Source of the DNA: Bacillota bacterium
GTDB taxonomy: Bacteria > Bacillota > Clostridia > Lachnospirales > Lachnospiraceae
Assembly: GCA_023441145.1 (NCBI GenBank)
Contig: JAEZQN010000357.1
Span: forward strand, 1-12,988
DNA length: 12,988 nucleotides
Direction of reading: 5' to 3'
Both the position numbers and the translations under genes were made by a program. Shown one piece after another: positions 6,024 through 11,952 of the stretch. The notes under the pieces were generated by a model, which saw only the letters and a program-made list of their open reading frames with translations, made no database searches and was not told the origin of the DNA. How positions within the stretch are numbered: position 1 is the stretch's first letter; every line of letters begins with the position of its first letter.

Positions 6024-7563
6024 GCTTCTTCCCTCCTGCCATCAAAAATCCTAGCTCTTTTTCTTCTGCGTTTTCTCCTTCTACACTTCCGGTAATCTGC
6101 CCATCAAAGATAACCTCAATTCGGTCTGACAAGCTCATGATCTCATCTAGTTCAAAGGAAACTAAAAGAACTGCTCTATTTTTATTTCTCTGTTCTACTA
6201 AATATTTATGTACGAATTCAATGGCACCTACGTCTAACCCTCTGGTAGGGTTTACGGCTATTAGAAGCTCTTTGTCATTGGTTACTTCTCTTGCAATAAT
6301 AACCTTCTGCTGATTTCCTCCTGACAGTTGCCCTGCTGGTTTATCTTCACTGCCTCTTGGTCGAACATCAAAGCTGTCAATTAGCTCTGTGGCATGTTCC
6401 CTAATCTTTCTTCGATTTAAAAATCCTAGATTAGAATACGGTGCCTCATCAAAATGTTGTAGAATCAAATTGTCTTCGATGGAAAAATCTAATATCAAGC
6501 CATGCTTCTGACGATCTGCTGGAATACTTGATACTCCCACATTAAAGATCTCCTTTGGTGTTTTATTAAATATGCTTTGACCTAACATAGTAATCTCTCC
6601 AGAATCAGCCTTTTTAAGACCTGTTAGAATCTCAACTAATTCCATCTGTCCATTGCCATCTACACCTGCAAGACCGACGATTTCTCCCTTTTTAACAGCA
6701 AGGCCCAATCCTTTAAGGATTTCCACACCACGGTAATCCTTAGCATGAAGGTCCTTAATCTCTAAAACCACATCTCCTGGTTGTTGACTCATTTTATCTA
6801 CACTGAAGTTTACCTCTCTACCTACCATCATGGAAGCCAAGTCATTTTCACTGACTTCTCCTACTTTTACTGTACCGATATATTTACCTTGACGAATGAT
6901 TGTACAGTTATCAGAGCAAGCCTTGATTTCCTTTAGCTTATGTGTAATCAAAATGACACTTTTCCCATCCTTTGTAAGATTTTGAATAATCTCCATCAGC
7001 TCCTCAATTTCCTGGGGGGTTAAGGAGGAGGTTGGCTCATCTAAAATCAATGTATTGGCACCACGGTATAGCACTTTTAAGATTTCTACTCTTTGTTGCA
7101 TTCCCACAGATATATCTTCGATTTTCGCATCTGGATCAATCTTCATTCCGTATCGCTTAGAAAGGTCCATCACTTTTGTTCTAGCCGTCTTTTTATCAAT
7201 GACAATTCGGCCCTTTACATCCTCTACTCCAAGTGTAATGTTCTCCATTACTGTAAATGGCTGAATTAACATAAAATGCTGGTGCACCATACCAATTCCT
7301 AGCTCGATTGCATCCCTTGGGCTATTAAGATGAACTTCATTGTCATTCAAGAAAATGTGCCCACTGGTAGGTCGATATAACCCATACAGTACATTCAATA
7401 ATGTACTCTTACCAGCTCCGTTTTCACCAAGGATGGCGTGGACTTCTCCCTTGTGTACCGTTAAATTGATGTGGTCGTTAGCGGTAAAATCGCCGAATTT
7501 CTTAACGATGTCCTTCATGAAAACAACCACGGTATTTTCATCCATAAAACTCGCTTTCTCCAA
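6016..7563 (-). CDS. nupO: Nucleoside ABC transporter ATPase with two nucleotide-binding domains, NupO type
   Basis: This subunit drives import and carries two ATPase domains in one chain. Numbered from my start, domain 1 has Walker A GENGAGKST (46-54), signature SVGMQQ (152-157), Walker B LILDEP (172-177) and the switch His in ITHK (208). Domain 2 has a degenerate Walker A (GVDGNGQ), signature LSGGNQQ (413-419), and LLIAVNP (433-439), where Asn replaces the catalytic Glu; the switch His is replaced in VSFELDE. One active and one degenerate site is normal for this family. The start is uncertain. TTG 7561-7563 follows GGAGGTG by about 6 nt and I prefer it; ATG 7543-7545 matches where relatives usually start but has a distant site; TTG 7582-7584 would overlap the yjjW stop. 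In every case it nearly abuts the activase gene. Confidence 0.9.
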   Translation of the reverse strand: MEKASFMDENTVVVFMKDIVKKFGDFTANDHINLTVHKGEVHAILGENGAGKSTLLNVLYGLYRPTSGHIFLNDNEVHLNSPRDAIELGIGMVHQHFMLIQPFTVMENITLGVEDVKGRIVIDKKTARTKVMDLSKRYGMKIDPDAKIEDISVGMQQRVEILKVLYRGANTLILDEPTSSLTPQEIEELMEIIQNLTKDGKSVILITHKLKEIKACSDNCTIIRQGKYIGTVKVGEVSENDLASMMVGREVNFSVDKMSQQPGDVVLEIKDLHAKDYRGVEILKGLGLAVKKGEIVGLAGVDGNGQMELVEILTGLKKADSGEITMLGQSIFNKTPKEIFNVGVSSIPADRQKHGLILDFSIEDNLILQHFDEAPYSNLGFLNRRKIREHATELIDSFDVRPRGSEDKPAGQLSGGNQQKVIIAREVTNDKELLIAVNPTRGLDVGAIEFVHKYLVEQRNKNRAVLLVSFELDEIMSLSDRIEVIFDGQITGSVEGENAEEKELGFLMAGGKKHD

Positions 7564-7580
7564 TCCTGGCACCTCCATTA

Positions 7581-8423
7581 TCAAATAATAATTATATCTT
7601 GAAATCCCTGAGCCTTTAGTATACTAGCTAAATACTCCAGATACTTATGATCAGGTACTTCATAATGTAAAAACTCTTCTCTAACTCCCATAGGTCTGTA
7701 AGCTATGATTTTAATTCTGAATTTATGGCTCTTTAAAAGTGGTGCCAGAAATTCTCCCATTTTTATAATACTATTTTCCGTATCATATAAGTCTGGCACA
7801 ATAACGGTTCTAACCTCTAAAAGCTTATTTTGTTGTGCAAGGTAAACTGCATTGGCCAACACCTTTTCATTACCAACTCCAGTAATCTTTTTATGTTCGG
7901 TTAAATCAAATGCCTTAATATCAAGCATAACTCCATCTGTAATCTTAAGTAGTTCTTTGTACTCTTCAAAGGCTATGGTTCCATTACTATCGATTAATGT
8001 TGAAAGTCCATCCTTCTTTGCGAGAGTAAATAACTCTAATAAAAATTCTGGCCATAACATGCATTCCCCACCAGAGACTGTAATTCCTCTAATAAAAGGA
8101 ATCTGTTTTTTGATTCGTTCATAAGTTTCCTCTGGAGTTAACCATATGATTCTAGGGGAGCTATTAAATGAACAGCTATGAATACAGGTGTCACACTGTA
8201 TGCATTTGGCTTCATCAAAGATTACATTTCCCTGTTCATCCAAAGTAAGGGCATCTCTCTTACAGCGCTTCACACAAAGACCACAGCTTAAACACAGTTT
8301 CCTTGTCTCTGGATTATGACAATAGGTACAGTTGAGATTACACCCCTGTAAGAAGATTGCAGTCCGATTCCCTGGTCCATCTACACTACTAAAAGGTATG
8401 ATTTTATTGATTGGAGCTCTCAT
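7581..8423 (-). CDS. yjjW: Glycyl radical enzyme activase, radical SAM, YjjW family, 280 aa
   Basis: This enzyme should use S-adenosylmethionine and a [4Fe-4S] cluster to abstract hydrogen from the glycine of the neighbouring YjjI protein. The N-terminus has DGPGNRTAIFLQGC, typical of activases, and the radical SAM motif CNLNCTYC (Cys28, Cys32, Cys35). Two further ferredoxin-like cluster motifs follow: Cys44/47/50/54 in CLSCGLCVKRC and Cys74/77/80/84 in CIQCDTCIHSC. The SAM-binding SGGE is at 117-120, and a DSNG motif follows at about 149. Two accessory clusters are usual for the larger activases, unlike the PFL activase. Its ATG overlaps the yjjI stop by 1 nt (TAATG), so the pair is translationally coupled. 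It requires anaerobic conditions. Assignment to YjjW rests on the partner gene and this architecture. Confidence 0.92.
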   Translation of the reverse strand: MRAPINKIIPFSSVDGPGNRTAIFLQGCNLNCTYCHNPETRKLCLSCGLCVKRCKRDALTLDEQGNVIFDEAKCIQCDTCIHSCSFNSSPRIIWLTPEETYERIKKQIPFIRGITVSGGECMLWPEFLLELFTLAKKDGLSTLIDSNGTIAFEEYKELLKITDGVMLDIKAFDLTEHKKITGVGNEKVLANAVYLAQQNKLLEVRTVIVPDLYDTENSIIKMGEFLAPLLKSHKFRIKIIAYRPMGVREEFLHYEVPDHKYLEYLASILKAQGFQDIIII

Positions 8424-9967
8424 TAGCGAACCTTTCTTTCTAGGATATGACCACTTTTGGCTGCTCCAAGTCCTAAGCCTGTGGTGTTCTGTAACACCGC
8501 TTGCCCTTTATCCAGTTTCTCCATCTCTGAACGTTTCACCAAATAACCAGTAACCCGGATGACATCACTATCGCTTGCATAAAATGACAAGTACCTTAAA
8601 TCCTTTTGAAACGCTCCCTTTACGATATCCAGTACATATTCTGGGTTCTTATGTATGGTTAAGTCGATCGGGAAGATATCTCCTGTTCCAGAAGGGAAAT
8701 ACTTGTGAAATTTACTGAGCACCAAAAGTTGATCAATGAGCTCTTCTGGTTCTTCTCCGATTGGAATACGAGTCCCTGGTGTTATCTCAATATCCTCTGA
8801 GATTCCCACTTGGGCATGTAAAAGAAAATGTCCACCTGTCACTTCACAATATGGATTGCTATGCTGTTCATTAAAGCTATTAATTAAATCCATAATAGAA
8901 ACTCCAAGTGCATTGGCATTCTCATTATGACCAAAACGTCCCTGTAATCCTTCTTTTTCTAATAATATATTGACGCAGTCCGCCAGTCCTACCAATCCGA
9001 ACATAGCGGTAAAACGATTTCTGCTTATAAAGCCTTCCTTTGCAAGAAAATTATGTTCGAAGAAGCCACTTTCACAGACTTCGAATCGAATTCTTTCATC
9101 CATATAGGAGGCCATTATATTCATAACATATGGTAATTGGTTCTTTTTAAAATCTTCAATACTATCTGATCTTTTGGCAATATTACCGAGTATTAGCCTG
9201 CATAGTGTATAAGAACCACCTCCCAAAGGAAGTCCATTATAGCAACTAGCAATCACATAATCCTCCGTCAATTCCTTTTTAAACATGGAATGATTGGCAA
9301 AGCTAGGTTTTGCAGTACGAAGAGAGCATCTCACAGCTTCTAATGCAAAATCATCCTCTGTAACACCTTCTTCATATTTTAAAGTAAGGTTTGGTATCGC
9401 ATTCTCTAGTTCGGCTGAAACCTCTAATAAGAGTCTCCCTGCTGTCGTAGGCTTTGGCCCAATATCCGCGTGGGCAAAAGAATCTAATACCGTTCTGTCT
9501 ATATGTATCAAAAACATTCTTAATAGCTTCTTAGCCTGTTCTTCTTCAACGGTATGAATAAAGGGTTCTAAAAGCTCATCTAAATTCCCCACATAAACGG
9601 GGTAATTGGTTACACTTGGAACATGTTTATAAAAAATAAGTAAATGATTCAAGGCTTCATATAGGTCAGTAGGAGGATCCAGTTTTAAGAAACGACAACC
9701 TTCTTTCATTAATTTACTATAATCTGGTACAATATATCGAGGCCGCATTGGCGCATGCCCCTCTGATAAATCACAGATACATTTTGATTCCATGGAGGAC
9801 TGCATAAGCTCCGTAAGCCCCTCAGGGAGGTCTAGAACCTCAATCAGAGAATCCGCCTTTGAGGCTAGATTGTTTACTTTCTGCTCATGGGTTAGCAATG
9901 GACTCTTGATAATAGTAAGAATCTCTTCCCTTATATCATCCACCTGTTTCATGGAAAAACTACGCAT
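8423..9967 (-). CDS. yjjI: Glycyl radical enzyme of unknown reaction, YjjI family, 514 aa
   Basis: Long stretches match my recollection of E. coli YjjI: ICDLSEGHAPMRPRYIVPDY (64-83), KHVPSVTNYPVYVGNLD (114-130), ASCYNGLPLGGG (240-251) and LHAQVGIS (383-390). The likely radical glycine is Gly474 in VIRVTGYLV, and the likely thiyl cysteine is Cys242 in SCYN. The cysteine is not in the C-x-E form of the glycyl radical dehydratases, nor the Cys-Cys of pyruvate formate-lyase, so the chemistry cannot be transferred from those. At 514 residues it is much shorter than the 750-850 of PFL and diol dehydratases, as expected for YjjI. The start at 9967 has AGAGG about 9 nt upstream. It lies between the nucleoside-binding lipoprotein and the importer ATPase, which points to a nucleoside- or (deoxy)ribose-derived substrate. 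The protein should be cytoplasmic and oxygen-sensitive. Its reaction is not known to me. Confidence 0.93.
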   Translation of the reverse strand: MRSFSMKQVDDIREEILTIIKSPLLTHEQKVNNLASKADSLIEVLDLPEGLTELMQSSMESKCICDLSEGHAPMRPRYIVPDYSKLMKEGCRFLKLDPPTDLYEALNHLLIFYKHVPSVTNYPVYVGNLDELLEPFIHTVEEEQAKKLLRMFLIHIDRTVLDSFAHADIGPKPTTAGRLLLEVSAELENAIPNLTLKYEEGVTEDDFALEAVRCSLRTAKPSFANHSMFKKELTEDYVIASCYNGLPLGGGSYTLCRLILGNIAKRSDSIEDFKKNQLPYVMNIMASYMDERIRFEVCESGFFEHNFLAKEGFISRNRFTAMFGLVGLADCVNILLEKEGLQGRFGHNENANALGVSIMDLINSFNEQHSNPYCEVTGGHFLLHAQVGISEDIEITPGTRIPIGEEPEELIDQLLVLSKFHKYFPSGTGDIFPIDLTIHKNPEYVLDIVKGAFQKDLRYLSFYASDSDVIRVTGYLVKRSEMEKLDKGQAVLQNTTGLGLGAAKSGHILERKVR

Positions 9968-10010
9968 ATACCTAATCCTCTCCTCCCTACAGAATCTTTC
10001 CTATTTTTCA

Positions 10011-10044
10011 AAACACTCACCACCTGTTGTGATGGTGAGTGTTT
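10011..10044 (-). terminator. Strong hairpin between the binding protein gene and yjjI, likely partial terminator
   Basis: AAACACTCACCA (10011-10022) and TGGTGAGTGTTT (10033-10044) form a perfect 12-bp stem with a 10-nt loop, 22 nt after the stop codon at 10067. On the minus strand it is followed by only four T and then GAAAAA. yjjI starts 43 nt further on with no clear promoter of its own, so partial read-through is the simplest model. It would give more binding protein than importer and enzyme and would protect the 3' end of the upstream mRNA. Confidence 0.8.
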
Positions 10045-10066
10045 CTGCTACATATAACAATAATCT

Positions 10067-11176
10067 TTAATCTAATTCATATACGTTGCCGTATTTTGCT
10101 TCAAAATCTTTTTGAGTTGCTGGAACAACGATGTCTCCACTAATAATTTTAGCTTTTATATCTTCAATCTTAGTAACAACATCAGCACTAAGTAAGTCTT
10201 TTGTAGGAGCAATATCTACACCGCCGATAGAAAGGTCATAAGTCTTAACTCCACCCTTTAAAGTCTCCTTAATTAAAGCTTCTGTAGTATCATAAACAGC
10301 ATTGTCTACTCTCTTCATTGCAGAAGTAATTACAGCTTCAGGGGCAAGTTTAGATTGGTCACTATCAACACCAATAGCATAAATACCAGCTTCCTTACAA
10401 GCTTCAATTACACCAAGTCCTGTACCGCCAGCAGCATGGAAGATAATATCTGCACCATTGGTAATAGCAGTATTAGCACTTGATTTACCGATTGCAGAAT
10501 CAGCAAAGGAGTTTGCATTAAACTGTTGAATCTTACATTTAGAATTTGCATCAAGAACGCCTGCTAAGTATCCATATCCAAACTGATTCATAGTTTCATT
10601 GGCCATACCAAGTACAAATCCTACATTATCTTTTTTAGTAGTAAGGCCTGCAACATAACCTACTAAATAAGAAGCCTGCTCTTGCTTAAACATCAAACAT
10701 GTTACATTTGGAAGATCAGCACAAGTAGAATCATCAATGATTGCAAATTTCTGATCTGGGTTAGCTTCTGCTGCTGCTTTTGTTGCTTCTGCTAACATAT
10801 AGCCTACAGAAATAATCAAATCATATTCCTCATCCATAAGACTCTCGATATTTGGAGCATAATCAGCATCTGTAGCAGATTCTAAGTAGTTTACTTCGAC
10901 ACCAAAATCCGTACCTGCTTTCTGTAATCCTTCCCATGCTGATTGGTTAAAGGAACCATCATTTACACCACCAACGTCGGTTACAAGGCCTACCTTTAAT
11001 TTGTCACCTGTGTCTGGTGTTACAGACTCTGTTGGTTTTGGAACTTCTGTTTTTGCAGCCTCTGACTTCTTTGGAGCTTCTGTCTTTGCAGCATTATCAG
11101 ATTCCTTACTACCACATGCAGCCATAGAAAATACCATTACTGCAGTCATCACTACTGCTAAAATTTTCTTTCTCAT
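10067..11176 (-). CDS. nupN: BMP-family nucleoside-binding lipoprotein, NupN/PnrA type, 369 aa
   Basis: This is the extracellular binding protein of the importer. MRKKILAVVMTAVMVFSMAAC is a lipoprotein signal with the modified Cys at 21, and is followed by a low-complexity Lys/Glu/Pro/Thr linker to about residue 50. The mature domain begins KVGLVTDVGGVNDGSFNQSAWEG. It has the family motifs QASYLVGYVAGL, NQFGYGYLAGV, FHAAGGTGLGVIEACKEAG, AIGVDSDQS and TSAMKRVDNAVYDT. This family (Bmp/Med/PnrA) binds purine nucleosides in characterised members; the precise ligand here is not shown. I start it at ATG 11174-11176, preceded by AAGGAG at 8 nt. The open frame runs on to 11323 but that extension has no ribosome binding site and would reach into the operator. 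It is the first gene of the cluster and is separated from yjjI by a hairpin. Confidence 0.93.
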   Translation of the reverse strand: MRKKILAVVMTAVMVFSMAACGSKESDNAAKTEAPKKSEAAKTEVPKPTESVTPDTGDKLKVGLVTDVGGVNDGSFNQSAWEGLQKAGTDFGVEVNYLESATDADYAPNIESLMDEEYDLIISVGYMLAEATKAAAEANPDQKFAIIDDSTCADLPNVTCLMFKQEQASYLVGYVAGLTTKKDNVGFVLGMANETMNQFGYGYLAGVLDANSKCKIQQFNANSFADSAIGKSSANTAITNGADIIFHAAGGTGLGVIEACKEAGIYAIGVDSDQSKLAPEAVITSAMKRVDNAVYDTTEALIKETLKGGVKTYDLSIGGVDIAPTKDLLSADVVTKIEDIKAKIISGDIVVPATQKDFEAKYGNVYELD

Positions 11177-11318
11177 AGTTTTCTCTCCTTTTCTTTGATG
11201 GTTAACGCTAAATTTTGCGACTCGCATCATATTTGAAACCCATCCGCTTTCTACAGCAGACAGATGAGTATCCTCATGAAATATGTATGGAATACTGACT
11301 TTCACTTTGTTTATATTG
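11177..11318 (-). other. Leader of the nucleoside-binding protein gene with two competing small hairpins
   Basis: The leader is about 145 nt long. In minus-strand RNA, AUGAG-GAUA-CUCAU (11264-11277) is a perfect 5-bp hairpin. A second, larger stem pairs 11260-11266 with 11241-11247 (CAUCUGU with GCGGAUG, using G.U pairs). The two share 11264-11266 and so cannot form fully at once. I do not recognise a known riboswitch class; the purine riboswitch core was looked for and not found. The AAGGAG ribosome binding site at about 11185-11190 is unpaired in both. The in-frame reading through this leader is probably not translated. Confidence 0.35.
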
Positions 11319-11337
11319 CACAAACGTTTACATTATA
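11319..11337 (-). promoter_or_regulatory. Promoter -10 and overlapping LacI/CcpA-like operator of the nucleoside cluster
   Basis: On the minus strand a perfect TATAAT (11332-11337) is followed at once by TGTAAACGTTTGTG (11319-11332). This contains the perfect 8-bp palindrome AAACGTTT (11322-11329) with the central CG typical of LacI-family operators. One half fits the catabolite (cre) consensus exactly; the other has three mismatches. The site would overlap the transcription start, a position for repression. A second inverted repeat, TTTGT-N9-ACAAA (11306-11324), overlaps it. No good -35 hexamer is visible, so an activator may be needed. No LacI-type gene lies in the window; CcpA or a nucleoside repressor would be encoded elsewhere. 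Confidence 0.5.
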
Positions 11338-11452
11338 TTAGTTGTAGTTTAGCACTTTTTCACACTCATATAAAGGTCATTTGTCCCTATTTATTTGTAT
11401 TTTTTCTTTTTATTAGTTGCAAATGAGGAATTATGTCCATTTACCCCAAACT

Positions 11453-11492
11453 AAAAAGCTCCAAACCCTATTCTAATAAGATTTGAAGCTTT
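11453..11492 (-). terminator. Rho-independent terminator of the amt-P-II operon
   Basis: AAAGCTCCAAA (11455-11465) pairs with TTTGAAGCTTT (11482-11492); the one mismatch becomes a G.U pair in minus-strand RNA. The stem ends in five T. It lies about 118 nt after the P-II stop codon. The 118 nt between (11493-11610) show no gene or clear signal. The region from here to the promoter at 11337 is AT-rich and appears empty. Confidence 0.75.
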
Positions 11493-11610
11493 CTACCTAT
11501 AATATGTTCTCCTTCACCTACATAGCTACCAATCTATTTCGTAGGAGTTGATTTTGTCATCTAAAGTTCCTGTGCACATTAATATTTACATAAAACTCTA
11601 TTATATGGAA

Positions 11611-11952
11611 TCACAGAGCATCTTCCCCTTCTTCCCCTGTACGGATACGAATTACTTGTTCTACATTGTAGATAAAGATCTTCCCATCCCCCATTTCACC
11701 TGAGCGTGTTGCCTTTAAGAGAATATCCTTAATGTTCTCTAACTCGGCATCTCTTACGATGAGATCAATCATAATCTTAGGAAGAAGATCTAACTGAAAC
11801 TTTTCTCCTCTCCATGCTTGAACTACCCCTTTTTGGTTCCCCTGGCCCATCACATCCGTAATGATGATACCACGATAGCATTCTGTCTTTTCCAGAGCTT
11901 TCCTAACACCTGCCAATTTATCAGGCTGAATAATGGCTTTTATATGCTTCAT
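11611..11952 (-). CDS. glnK: P-II family nitrogen signal protein (GlnK/GlnB), 113 aa
   Basis: P-II proteins form trimers that sense 2-oxoglutarate and ATP/ADP and, when encoded beside amt, plug the ammonium channel. The sequence starts MKHIKAIIQPDKL and ends with the family signature RSGEMGDGKIFIYNVEQVIRIRTGEEG, the nucleotide-binding part, close to E. coli GlnB. The T-loop reads GQGNQKGVVQAWRGEKFQLDLLPK. The residue aligned with Tyr51, the uridylylation site, is Phe52, so control by GlnD-type uridylylation should be impossible; effector binding alone is expected. Gln40, aligned with the conserved Gln39 that contacts Mg-ATP and 2-oxoglutarate, is kept. The start ATG 11950-11952 overlaps the amt stop by 4 nt (ATGA) and has GAGGAGGG 6 nt upstream; a TTG 6 nt earlier lacks proper spacing. 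Confidence 0.95.
   Translation of the reverse strand: MKHIKAIIQPDKLAGVRKALEKTECYRGIIITDVMGQGNQKGVVQAWRGEKFQLDLLPKIMIDLIVRDAELENIKDILLKATRSGEMGDGKIFIYNVEQVIRIRTGEEGEDAL

Noticed and set aside
11177..11318. Purine riboswitch upstream of the nucleoside-binding protein gene
   Set aside because: The gene context invites it, but I could not find the conserved junction and loop sequences or the three-helix layout.
11177..11323. 49-residue in-frame N-terminal extension of the binding lipoprotein
   Set aside because: There is no ribosome binding site at its TTG start, it would bury the lipoprotein signal, and it overlaps the operator and likely transcription start.
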